This document shows positions 45,518 through 53,268 of a stretch of DNA of 64,000 nucleotides, piece by piece. This DNA is from Micromonospora sp. NBC_01796 (lineage in GTDB: Bacteria; Actinomycetota; Actinomycetes; Mycobacteriales; Micromonosporaceae): assembly GCF_035917455.1 (NCBI RefSeq), contig NZ_CP109078.1, positions 1,860,001-1,924,000 of the forward strand. The letters run 5' to 3'. The translations under genes and the position numbers were made by a program. Every line of letters begins with the position of its first letter. Position 1 is the stretch's first letter. The notes beneath the pieces are model-generated. The model saw only the letters and a list, made by a program, of their open reading frames with translations. It was not told the DNA's origin and ran no database searches.

Positions 45518-47215
45518 ATGACCGAAGAAGCTGCCGCGTCACGACGACCGGCCCCGACGGAGAGCGCCGACCCGCCGCAGCCTCCGCTGCCCGGTCCGGC
45601 ATCTTCGCCCACCACGGCCGCCGGGGCCGACGCCCCGGCCGGCCCGGACGAACCGACCGGACCCGGTGCGGCGCCGCCGCCCGGCGGACCACCGCCGGGC
45701 GCCAACCCACCACCCCCCTGGGGGTACGGACCACCCCCCGGCCCGCCGCCACCCGGCCCGGCGGGCTTCACCTCCCGGTACGGCCTGGTCCGGCCCCGCG
45801 AGGGGCGCTACCTGGCCGGGGTGTGCGCGGCGATCGGCCGGGCCACCAACACCGACCCGATCCTGTGGCGGGTGCTCCTCGCCGTGCTGGGTTTCTTCGG
45901 CGGGATCGGGGTGCTGGTCTACGTCGCCGCCTGGCTGATCATCCCGGCCGAGGGGGACAGCGCCTCGCCGGTGGAGTCGATGCTGGGCCGGGGCCGGTCG
46001 AGCATGTCACCGGTGACCGTGATCGTCCTCGGGCTGCTGGTGGCGGTCATGTTCGGGCTGATCGTGACCGACTCCTTCCGGGCCATCATGCTGGGCGCGG
46101 CGATCCTGATCGGTGGCGCGCTGCTGCTCAACCGAAACGCCCGGGGCACCGGTGGTCCGGCGGGCGCGCCGCCCGGGGTGCCGCCGCCCCCCGGCCCCGC
46201 TTACGGCCCGGCGTACGGGGCGACGCCCTACGCGCCCTCCAGCGGGGCTCCGACGGCCACGCACGCCGAGGCGTACCCGGACTGGTACCGCCCGGCCGCA
46301 CCGGCCCAGCCGGCCGGTCCCGCACCGGCGGCACCGGCGTACGCGGGCGGCTCCGGTCCGGCGTACGCCGGTGGTCCCGGCCCGGTGATCACGCCGCCGC
46401 CGTCCGGACCGGCGAACTGGCCGAGTGCCCCGTATGCGGCTCCCGGAGCCCCGTTGGGCGCACCGGCCGGTGGTTCGGTTCCGGGTGGCTACCGACCGCC
46501 CTTCGCACCGCACGGCCCGTACGCCGGCGGCGCCGGCCAACCACCGGGCTACCGGCCCGGGGCGGCCCCGGCCACCAAGCGCACCAAGCCGCCGAAGCCG
46601 CCCCGGGAGCGATCCCCGCTCGGCGCCGCCACCTTCTCCCTGATCTTCGTGGCGCTGGGGGTGGTGGTCATCCTCGACGTCAGCAACCGGGTTGAGGTCT
46701 CACCCGCCACCTACTTCGCCGCGGCGCTCGTCACCATCGCGCTCGGGCTCCTGGTCGGTGCCTGGTTCGGCCGCGCCCGTTGGCTGATCGCCCTCGGCCT
46801 GGTGGCGAGCGCGGCGCTCGGCATCTCCACCGTCGCCCAGTCGATCGACCCGCCGAACGGTCCGAACGGCACCGCGATCTGGACGCCGGCCAGCATCGAC
46901 GATCTCGCCACCCGGTACGAGACGACCTTCGGCGACGGCACCCTCGACCTCACCCACGTCGACTTCACCGACCGGGACGTCCAGGTGACCGTCCAGGTCA
47001 ACTTCGGCAAGCTCCGGGTGATGGTGCCGGCGAACGTGGACGTGACCACGAACGCGGACGTGAACGCCGGCGACGCGCGCATCTTCGGTGACCGGTGGAG
47101 CGGTGTGAACAATCCGTCCCGGCAGGTCACCGACCTTGGTGCGGACGGCCCCGGAGGCGGAAAGCTGCGCCTGTTCCTGCACGTCAACGCTGGTGATGCG
47201 GAGGTGTACCGATGA
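45518..47215 (+). CDS. PspC domain protein with LiaF-like C-terminus
   Basis: A 565-residue membrane protein. Residues 1-85 are a Pro/Ala/Gly-rich cytoplasmic tail with PPPGPPPPG runs. PspC domain about 85-150: YGLVRPREGRYLAGVCAAIG and VLVYVAAWLIIPAEG. Two further hydrophobic segments, a second Pro/Tyr/Ala-rich linker of about 170 residues, then three membrane segments. The C-terminal 130 residues resemble the LiaF/VraT cell-wall-response domain (NVDVTTNADVNAGDARIFG, LRLFLHVNAGDAEVYR). It is divergent from a PspC-domain kinase and its regulator, so the set resembles a LiaFSR-type envelope-stress module, by inference. It overlaps the next gene by four bases. Confidence 0.85.
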   Translation: MTEEAAASRRPAPTESADPPQPPLPGPASSPTTAAGADAPAGPDEPTGPGAAPPPGGPPPGANPPPPWGYGPPPGPPPPGPAGFTSRYGLVRPREGRYLAGVCAAIGRATNTDPILWRVLLAVLGFFGGIGVLVYVAAWLIIPAEGDSASPVESMLGRGRSSMSPVTVIVLGLLVAVMFGLIVTDSFRAIMLGAAILIGGALLLNRNARGTGGPAGAPPGVPPPPGPAYGPAYGATPYAPSSGAPTATHAEAYPDWYRPAAPAQPAGPAPAAPAYAGGSGPAYAGGPGPVITPPPSGPANWPSAPYAAPGAPLGAPAGGSVPGGYRPPFAPHGPYAGGAGQPPGYRPGAAPATKRTKPPKPPRERSPLGAATFSLIFVALGVVVILDVSNRVEVSPATYFAAALVTIALGLLVGAWFGRARWLIALGLVASAALGISTVAQSIDPPNGPNGTAIWTPASIDDLATRYETTFGDGTLDLTHVDFTDRDVQVTVQVNFGKLRVMVPANVDVTTNADVNAGDARIFGDRWSGVNNPSRQVTDLGADGPGGGKLRLFLHVNAGDAEVYR

Positions 47216-47742
47216 AGGCGCACCGGACCGACGGGGTCTCCCTGGTGTTCGCGCTGATCTTCCTGGGGGTCGCCGGTTGGTGGCTGGTCGCCCAGGTCCT
47301 CGACCTGAACCTGCCCGAGGTCGGCTGGATACTGGCCGGCGGGCTGATCCTGGTCGGCGTACTGGGTCTGCTCGGGGCGCTGCGCTCGGGGCGGTCCACG
47401 GCGGCGGCGACCCCGCCGGCCGCTCCGGTGACGGACGGTGGCCCGCTGCCGACGGCACCGGCGTCTGCCGCCCCCGGCACCGACCCGACCCCGGTCGGAT
47501 TCACCACCTCCGACTACGGCACGGCCGATTTCACCACCCCGGAGTACGGCACGGCCGACTCCACCACCCCGGAGTACCGCACGGCCGATTTCACCACCTC
47601 CGAGTACCGCACGGCCGAATCCACCACCCGCGAGTACGGCACCGCCGAATTCCCCCGGGTCGACCCGGACGCGACCGACCCCGTGCCGGGTCGACCGACC
47701 GGCGGCGTCGACCAGCCCCGGCCCGACGATCACCGGGACTGA
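47212..47742 (+). CDS. Small membrane protein with 10-residue tandem repeats
   Basis: A 176-residue protein, translationally coupled (ATGA) to the PspC/LiaF-like gene. Two helices, VSLVFALIFLGVAGWWLVAQ and VGWILAGGLILVGVLGLLGAL, are of the LiaF/DUF5668-like N-terminal type. The cytoplasmic tail is Ala/Pro-rich and then has five copies of a 10-residue repeat, consensus FTTPEYGTAD, at about residues 97-146, followed by an acidic Pro-rich end. Each repeat has one Tyr and three Thr, making it a candidate phosphorylation or scaffold region. The repeats are encoded by 30-base DNA repeats. Function unknown. Confidence 0.82.
   Translation: MKAHRTDGVSLVFALIFLGVAGWWLVAQVLDLNLPEVGWILAGGLILVGVLGLLGALRSGRSTAAATPPAAPVTDGGPLPTAPASAAPGTDPTPVGFTTSDYGTADFTTPEYGTADSTTPEYRTADFTTSEYRTAESTTREYGTAEFPRVDPDATDPVPGRPTGGVDQPRPDDHRD
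47500..47649 (+). repeat. Five in-frame 30-bp tandem repeats
   Basis: Units begin at 47500, 47530, 47560, 47590 and 47620; each reads close to TTCACCACC then GAGTACGGCACGGCCGA. They encode the FTTPEYGTAD repeats. Copy number probably varies between strains. Confidence 0.9.
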
Positions 47743-47893
47743 TACCGATCGCTGTGGTCCGGCGTGGGTCGTGCATAAACTGGCCGGCGGAGGTTTCCAC
47801 CTCCGCCGGCCGGTCCGCGTCAGGCGACCGGTTAGGGCCCCACCGGGACGAGTCCCACTCGCCCGCCCTCACCCACCGAGGAGTTCGCTCCAG

Positions 47894-49147
47894 ATGACCC
47901 AGTCCCCCGCCGTGCCCACCCCCGCTCCGCAGGGTCCGGTCCGCCTCGGCGAGCGGGCCGCCCGTACGCTCACCGCCGAGCTGGCCCGGCACCACGGTTC
48001 GAAGACCGCACTGCTGGTCGGGGCACAGGCGGACACCGCGGTGCTCGACGCCGCGATCAGTGCCCTGCTCCCCGGCGACGTGCTCACCCTCGTACCGGCC
48101 GAACCGGGCGACGCGGCACAGCTACGCACCCACGTCGCCGCCCACGGTCCCTGGGTGGCCGACCGGATCCAGATCGTCGACGAACTCGCCGAGGCCCAGC
48201 CGGCGGAAATCGTGCTGGCGGCCGTCCCGCTGACCGGCACCGTCGACGAGACCCGTGCCACCCTGTCCGAACTGGGTGCACAACTCGCCAAGGGCGGGGT
48301 GCTGACGGTCGCGGTGCCGGCGATGCCCGGCCGGACCGAGGGCGCCGGCGCGGAACTGGACCGGCAGTCGGCCCTGTTCGGTGTCGGCACCGACCTGGTC
48401 CTGCTGAACCAACCACCGCTGCGGATCCACCGGCTCCGGTTCACCCCGGCGGAGGTCGCGACGGCCGCGCGGCTGGCGCCCGTGTACCGGCCGTCGAGCG
48501 TCCCGATCACCCGCACGATGCACATCGACTCGAACGGGATCGCCGCCGCCGGAATCGCGCTCGGCCTGGCCGCACTCGCCAAGATCACCCGACCGAAGTC
48601 CCGGCTGTGGCTGGTGCCCGCGCTCGCCGCCGCCCCGGTGGCCGCGTTCTTCCGCGACCCGGAGCGTGACCTGCCCGACGACGAATCCGCCGTGGTCGCC
48701 GCCGCCGACGGCCGGGTGCTGTCGGTCGAGCGGCTCATCGACGAACGCTTCGGCGACGGCGAGTTCCTCCGCGTCGCGGTGTTCCTCTCCGTACTCGACG
48801 TGCACGTCAACCGGTCACCGGTGGCGGGCAAGGTGGTCGACTACTTCGTCGCCGACGGTGGTTTCGCCGCCGCGATGAAACCGGCCGCGGAGCACAACGT
48901 GGCCGCGTACACGGTGTTGGACACCGAGCGGGGCACGGTCGTGGTGGCGCAGCGTACGGGCCTGATCGCCCGCCGGATCGTGCAGCGCGCCCCCGTGGGG
49001 GCACTGCTGGCCAAGGGTGAGCGGATCGGACTGATCCGGTTCGGCTCGCGTACCGACGTCTACCTGCCCGCCGAGGCGGCCGACCCGCTGGTGGGACCGG
49101 GCGACAAGGTGATCGGCGGGTCGTCGGTGATCGCACGCTGGCGCTGA
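47894..49147 (+). CDS. psd: Phosphatidylserine decarboxylase with methyltransferase-like N-terminal domain
   Basis: Makes phosphatidylethanolamine from phosphatidylserine. The product has 417 residues, about twice the size of the compact Psd of other bacteria. Residues about 210-417 are the decarboxylase: FFRDPERDLPDD, LSVLDVHVNRSPVAGKV, and GLIRFGSRTDVYLP, where self-cleavage would convert Ser385 to the pyruvoyl group. Residues 1-190 form a Rossmann-like region (RLGERAARTLTAELARHHGSKTALLVGAQ, later LAKGGVLTVAVPAMPG) like a class I methyltransferase but without a clear SAM glycine loop. A hydrophobic stretch at 215-245 links them. ATG 47894 follows GAGGAG. pssA converges from the other side. 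Confidence 0.9.
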   Translation: MTQSPAVPTPAPQGPVRLGERAARTLTAELARHHGSKTALLVGAQADTAVLDAAISALLPGDVLTLVPAEPGDAAQLRTHVAAHGPWVADRIQIVDELAEAQPAEIVLAAVPLTGTVDETRATLSELGAQLAKGGVLTVAVPAMPGRTEGAGAELDRQSALFGVGTDLVLLNQPPLRIHRLRFTPAEVATAARLAPVYRPSSVPITRTMHIDSNGIAAAGIALGLAALAKITRPKSRLWLVPALAAAPVAAFFRDPERDLPDDESAVVAAADGRVLSVERLIDERFGDGEFLRVAVFLSVLDVHVNRSPVAGKVVDYFVADGGFAAAMKPAAEHNVAAYTVLDTERGTVVVAQRTGLIARRIVQRAPVGALLAKGERIGLIRFGSRTDVYLPAEAADPLVGPGDKVIGGSSVIARWR

Positions 49148-49157
49148 GCCTGATGTG

Positions 49158-49196
49158 GGTCGGGGCGCCCCGGAGAGATCTCGGAGCGCCCCGACC
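49158..49196. terminator. Bidirectional terminator between psd and pssA
   Basis: Perfect 11-bp stem (49158-49168 with 49186-49196); the loop itself contains the palindrome GAGATCTC. Confidence 0.8.
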
Positions 49197-49283
49197 ACAG
49201 CGGTCGAGGCGCGTCGAGCATCGATCAAGCTGGTGCCGGGCGCAGGGCCGTGGGTCAGCCGGTGCCGGGGCGGGGCGGGTGGG

Positions 49284-50147
49284 TCAGATGGTGCCGCGCT
49301 GGCGCCACCAGAGCAGCGGGCCGCTGGCCAGGTACGCGACCACCAGGAGCGCGAAGGTGAGCCGGACGTCGACGAGCGCGCCGATCACCGGTGCCAGCCA
49401 CACCCACGGCGGCAGCTTCACCAGCCGGGCGAGCTTGGCGTAGGGGAAGCTGGAGACCATCGCGAAGGCCAGCAGCCCGACCCCGGCGACCTGGACCGTG
49501 CCGGGGACCGGCAGCCCGATCAGCACCACCAGCGCGAGCACCGCGGCGGCCATCGTGGTCGGCACCCCGCAGAAGAACCGCCCGTCCTTGGGCGAGACGT
49601 TGAACCGGGCCAGCCGGATCGCGGCGCATGCCGCGACCAGGGCGCAGGCGACGGCGGCAGCCGGGGTCGAGACCGAACCGGACAGCGAGGCGTAGACCAC
49701 CACGGGGGCCGCCAGGCCGAACGAGCACATGTCGGCCAGCGAGTCCATCTGGGCGCCGAACGGACTGGCCACCCCGAGCTTGCGGGCCAGTGCCCCGTCG
49801 AGGCCGTCGAAGACCACGCAGGCGATCAGGCAGATCGCCGCCGTGCGCTCGTCGCCCCGCATGGCCAGGAAGATGGCCAGCATCCCGAGCGTCAGGCTGG
49901 CCAGGGTGCAGCCGTTGACCAGGGCGAACTTGACCCGGCGGCCGAGCGTACGCTCGCCGGGCAGCAGCGGGATGGCCATCCCGGGCGACACGTCGTCGAC
50001 CGGGCTCATCGGCCCGATCGCGGGACTGACCGGTGCGACCGACTCGATCTCGGCCTCGGTCAGCCGGTCGAAACCGTACCGGCTGCGGAACGGGGCTCGG
50101 GGATCACCTGGATAATGGTGTTCCGGCCGGAGGACGGTGGCGGTCAT
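49284..50147 (-). CDS. pssA: CDP-diacylglycerol-serine O-phosphatidyltransferase
   Basis: Membrane enzyme that makes phosphatidylserine, the substrate of the neighbouring Psd. The product has 287 residues. The CDP-alcohol phosphotransferase motif is complete: FDGLDGALARKLGVASPFG then QMDSLAD. About six hydrophobic segments follow the 80-residue soluble N-terminus. ATG 50147 is the first methionine before the conserved region; the upstream frame is not coding-like. The 420 bases upstream have no gene and contain several hairpins in the transcript direction, so the message may have a long structured leader. Confidence 0.93.
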   Translation of the reverse strand: MTATVLRPEHHYPGDPRAPFRSRYGFDRLTEAEIESVAPVSPAIGPMSPVDDVSPGMAIPLLPGERTLGRRVKFALVNGCTLASLTLGMLAIFLAMRGDERTAAICLIACVVFDGLDGALARKLGVASPFGAQMDSLADMCSFGLAAPVVVYASLSGSVSTPAAAVACALVAACAAIRLARFNVSPKDGRFFCGVPTTMAAAVLALVVLIGLPVPGTVQVAGVGLLAFAMVSSFPYAKLARLVKLPPWVWLAPVIGALVDVRLTFALLVVAYLASGPLLWWRQRGTI

Positions 50148-50567
50148 GCCACCCCGCTCGTCGTCCCGACGTGCGACCCGAACCAGCAGCACCTGCCTGG
50201 CGAACGCGCCACCCCGGCGCAACTGCCCGGTCCAGCGGCGCCCGGCGGGGCGCGGGTTCTCTGTCGTACGCCGACGCCAAGGGGCTCTCGGCACGTTTCC
50301 TCCATTACCCGATCGACTCGTCCGCCACCCCCGGTGGCGACCCGGCTGACTCATGCCGGGGTCCTGGGGTTGTTGGCCGGCAAGCTTTTGCGGCCTACAC
50401 CATCGCACAGACGGAAGCGCCTTGGCGATAGCTGCCGGCGGAGCATTTCCCGCAAACCGCTCGATCCGCTCAGAGACCCTGTCCGGGGCACAATCCCGGC
50501 GGATGGCCACCGGAACACACGCTGTCAGTGTATCGGAATCATCCACAACGGTCATTTCGGCGACGTT
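50148..50567 (-). other. 420-base gene-free region upstream of pssA, with three hairpins
   Basis: On the pssA transcript strand there are consecutive stems at 50375-50395 (5 bp), 50341-50360 (6 bp, CCCGGC/GCCGGG) and 50323-50339 (7 bp, CGCCACC/GGTGGCG). A -10-like TACACT (complement of 50527-50532) would give a leader of about 370 bases. I do not recognise a known riboswitch. Confidence 0.45.
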
Positions 50568-51476
50568 TTACCTGCCCAACCGCTCCAGTCCCAGCGCCGC
50601 GACGTCGGTGAGCGGGAGCCTCGCGGCCTCGGCCACCGGGAACCAGGCAGCCTCGGCCGTCGATCCCCCGGGGGCCTCGGTCACCCGCGCCTCGGTCGGC
50701 ACGTCCACCTCGACCCGATAGATCACCCGTACGCTGTGCCAGTTCATCGGCCGGCCCTCCGGCCCGCTGGCGGCGGGACTGTGCAGGTGCGTGACATCGA
50801 TCAGGTCGGTGACCCGGCCCAGCTGCCCCGCCTCCTCCATCAACTCGCGCAGCAGCCCGGTGGCCGGCTGCTCGCCGTGATCGGTCCCGCCACCGGGCAG
50901 GTGCCACCGCCCGGCGCCCGGATACCTCGGGGCGATCAGCGACAGCAGCACCCTCCCGGCCGGGTCGGTCACCAACCCGTACGCGGCGAAGCGCTGGCCG
51001 GCGTTGGGCGGCAACGGTGGCAGCGGCCGGCGTACGGCACCCGGGGGCGCCTCCGGCAGCGGTGTGACCGGCTGGCCGAGCAGTTCGGCGGTGAACGGCA
51101 TCAGCGGCAACCGGGGCAACTCCTCGGGTGGGACCCAGGCCACCAGGTCGGTGGTGCCGTCCGGGTCGGAGCGCAGGGTGCCGCCGGTCGGGCGTACCCG
51201 GTAGATGACCCGGTCGGTGTGCACGTCCTCGTCCGGCTTGCCCAGCCGGCTCAGGTCGGACAGCACCGCGCTCACCTCGACGACCTCGACCCGCAGCCCG
51301 GTCTCCTCGGCGAACTCCCGGACCAGGGCCGTCGCCGGGTGTTCCCCGTGCCCCACACCACCACCGGGGACCTGCCAGATTCCGGCGATGTCGGCGGTCT
51401 TCGACGACCGGGTCAGCAGCACCCGCCCCTCGTCGTCCCGGCACAGCCCGTACGCCCCGATCCGCCGCCGCCGCAT
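50568..51476 (-). CDS. Tandem Nudix hydrolase
   Basis: A 302-residue protein with two Nudix domains. The first box, GGGVGHGEHPATALVREF then AEETGL, and the second, GGGTDHGEQPATGLLREL then MEEAGQL, both keep the REXXEE catalytic glutamates. Nudix enzymes cleave nucleoside diphosphates linked to other moieties; tandem forms of this kind have no assigned substrate that I know. ATG 51476 has GGGGGA eight bases upstream; ATG 51500 adds eight residues but has no ribosome site. A paralogue with the same two-domain layout lies immediately upstream. Confidence 0.88.
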   Translation of the reverse strand: MRRRRIGAYGLCRDDEGRVLLTRSSKTADIAGIWQVPGGGVGHGEHPATALVREFAEETGLRVEVVEVSAVLSDLSRLGKPDEDVHTDRVIYRVRPTGGTLRSDPDGTTDLVAWVPPEELPRLPLMPFTAELLGQPVTPLPEAPPGAVRRPLPPLPPNAGQRFAAYGLVTDPAGRVLLSLIAPRYPGAGRWHLPGGGTDHGEQPATGLLRELMEEAGQLGRVTDLIDVTHLHSPAASGPEGRPMNWHSVRVIYRVEVDVPTEARVTEAPGGSTAEAAWFPVAEAARLPLTDVAALGLERLGR

Positions 51477-51502
51477 TGCACCCGTCCCCCGTGTCGACAT
51501 CC

Positions 51503-51520
51503 GTTGATCACGAGGTTAGC
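51503..51520 (+). repeat. Solo copy of the GTTGATCA...GTTAGC repeat
   Basis: GTTGATCACGAGGTTAGC matches 16 of 18 bases of the arm core in the palindrome at 63143-63220. Only one arm is present here. Confidence 0.7.
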
Positions 51521-51557
51521 TCCGCCGCCCGGCAGTCCGTCACGCCCGAGCGGTGAC

Positions 51558-51601
51558 GAAGGGTCCCCGGGTACCGCTCCTGGCAGCGGAAGGGACCCTT
51601 C
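51558..51601. terminator. Hairpin between the two Nudix genes
   Basis: Perfect 10-bp outer stem (51558-51567 with 51592-51601, GAAGGGTCCC) with a small inner stem; it follows the upstream Nudix gene on the minus strand. Confidence 0.7.
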
Positions 51602-51658
51602 CTACCCGGTTGTCGGAGCAAGCGGGGGTCGGGGGCAGGGCGGGCGGCGGGTGGGGTG

Positions 51659-52606
51659 TCAGGGGCGGCGGGCGGCCTCGACGGCCTCGGCGGTCACCTC
51701 GGTGAGCCGCTCGGCGGGCAGGGCGGCCAGTTCGTCCGGGCCGAACCAGCGCGCCTCGGAGGTGGATCCGCCGACGTCGCCCACGGTCGGCGGCGCGGGC
51801 GCGTCCACCGCGACCCGGTAGAAGGCCCGTACGCCGTGCCAGTCGATCGGGTAGCCCTCCGGCCCCAGCGAGGCGGCGTCCCGGTGACTCGCCACACCGA
51901 GCAGCTCGATCAGGCGCCCGCGCTGGCCGGTCTCCTCGACCAGCTCCCGGATCAGCGCCGCACCCGGCTGCTCGCCGTAGTCGGTCCCGCCACCGGGCAG
52001 GTGCCAGCAACCGGCACCCGGGTAGCCGTCCGCGACCCGGGTCAGCAACACCCGCCCGGCCGGGTCGGTGGCCACCGCGTACGCGGCGAAGCGCTGCGCG
52101 CGGTGCAGCCCGTCCGGGCCCGGCACCGCATTGAACGACGGGAAGTCGGGTGCTTCCTCCGGGCAGAGGTCGATCGGACCCGGCGGCAGCTCCAGCGCCT
52201 GGGCGGTGAACGGGCGCAGCGGCAGTGACTTCGCCTCGTCCAGGCTGTACCAGCGGGCCAGGTCGGTCGGCTGGCCGATCCGGTCGCAGAGGGTGCCGCC
52301 CCGGATCGAGACCCGGTAGAGCAGGCGGTCGGTGTGGATGGTGACACCCCGCTGGGGCAGGGAGCGCATGTCGGCCAGCACGTCGATCAGCCCGGACACC
52401 GAGACCGACAGCCCGGTCTCGGCGGCTGTCTCCCGTACGACCGTGTGGTTGGGATCTTCACCGTGGTCGACCGCACCGCCCGGCAACGACCACACTCCGG
52501 GCGTGCCGGACCGGGACGAGGCGCGTACCAGCAGCACCTGGTCCTCGGAATCTGTACAAACGGCGTAAGCCGCAATCCTACGAATCGGCTCCAGCGCAGG
52601 GGTCAC
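51659..52606 (-). CDS. Tandem Nudix hydrolase with a degenerate first domain
   Basis: A 315-residue protein with two Nudix domains. In the first (GGAVDHGEDPNHTVVRET then AAETGL) the first glutamate of the EE pair is alanine, so catalysis is doubtful. The second (GGGTDYGEQPGAALIREL then VEETGQ) is complete. GTG 52606 is preferred because GGGGAG stands ten bases upstream; ATG 52630 lacks a ribosome site. The layout, spacing and closing WxxxEE-type segments match the neighbouring tandem Nudix protein, so they are paralogues. Substrate unknown. Confidence 0.86.
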   Translation of the reverse strand: MTPALEPIRRIAAYAVCTDSEDQVLLVRASSRSGTPGVWSLPGGAVDHGEDPNHTVVRETAAETGLSVSVSGLIDVLADMRSLPQRGVTIHTDRLLYRVSIRGGTLCDRIGQPTDLARWYSLDEAKSLPLRPFTAQALELPPGPIDLCPEEAPDFPSFNAVPGPDGLHRAQRFAAYAVATDPAGRVLLTRVADGYPGAGCWHLPGGGTDYGEQPGAALIRELVEETGQRGRLIELLGVASHRDAASLGPEGYPIDWHGVRAFYRVAVDAPAPPTVGDVGGSTSEARWFGPDELAALPAERLTEVTAEAVEAARRP

Positions 52607-52751
52607 AGGGCCAAATTCTCCCCGGATCATGTTCCGGGTCGATGAACAGAGTCAGATTCCTGACAGATGGCCACACTTTCGGGGGACAGTCAGGGTATGG
52701 ATCGGGGCGGTCACCGAGGTCGGCTGCCCGCCCGGCGCGGACCGTGGAGAC

Positions 52752-53252
52752 ATGACCGAGATGCCCTCGCACCAGACCCCGCCACCGCAGGACCCCACCC
52801 GGCAGACCCCGCCGTTCCAGCCCTCACCGTCCCAGGGGCCGCCGCAAGCCCCGCCGTTCCAGGGGCCGCAGTTCCAGGCCCCGCCGTCCCAAGGACCGCC
52901 GCAGGGACCACGGTTCCAAGGGCCGTTCCGGGCGACGCAGGGCCAGGGGCCGCAGTTCCAGGCGCCGTACCGGCAGTTGCGACGGCCGGTGACCGATCGG
53001 ATGCTCGCCGGTGTGGCGAGCGGTCTGGGGCGCTACTTCGCCGTCGACCCGACCCTGGTCCGGGTCGTCTTCGCCGTCGCCGTGGTGCTCACCGGCGGGG
53101 TCGCGCTGCTGGCGTACCCGGTCATGTGGTTCCTGATGCCGGCCGAGCCGGCCGGCGCGCCCGCGTGGCCGCACCCGGCCCCCGGCTGGACGCCGCCGGC
53201 AGGCTGGACCCAGCCGGCTCCCGGCACGGGCCCGGTCACCCCGTCGGCGTGA
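52752..53252 (+). CDS. Small PspC domain protein with Pro/Gln-rich tail
   Basis: A 166-residue protein. The first 90 residues are low-complexity repeats built on PPFQGPQFQAPPSQGPPQ. The PspC domain follows (VTDRMLAGVASGLGRYFAVDPTLVRVVFAVAVV, then LLAYPVMWFLMPAEP) with two membrane helices. The C-terminal tail is Pro/Trp-rich. ATG 52752 is preceded by GGAGA. It is the third PspC-containing gene in the window, 5 kb from the kinase. Its stop lies within the stem of a hairpin shared with guaA. Confidence 0.86.
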   Translation: MTEMPSHQTPPPQDPTRQTPPFQPSPSQGPPQAPPFQGPQFQAPPSQGPPQGPRFQGPFRATQGQGPQFQAPYRQLRRPVTDRMLAGVASGLGRYFAVDPTLVRVVFAVAVVLTGGVALLAYPVMWFLMPAEPAGAPAWPHPAPGWTPPAGWTQPAPGTGPVTPSA

Positions 53253-53257
53253 CCGGG
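53231..53257. terminator. Hairpin overlapping the stop of the small PspC gene
   Basis: CCCGGTCAC (53231-53239) pairs with GTGACCGGG (53249-53257). The loop-side arm contains the PspC stop; it also follows guaA (stop 53269, minus strand). Confidence 0.65.
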
Positions 53258-53268
53258 TCCGCCCGGGG

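Noticed and set aside
47500-47649. Possible CRISPR-like array (30-bp repeats)
   Set aside because: Units are contiguous without spacers, remain in frame, and encode protein repeats within a supported gene.
49155-51821. A long plus-strand open frame (about 888 codons) across pssA and the Nudix genes
   Set aside because: It is antisense to well-identified genes, has no ribosome site, and its translation is Arg/Gly/Asp-rich low-complexity sequence, as expected from high-GC shadow frames.
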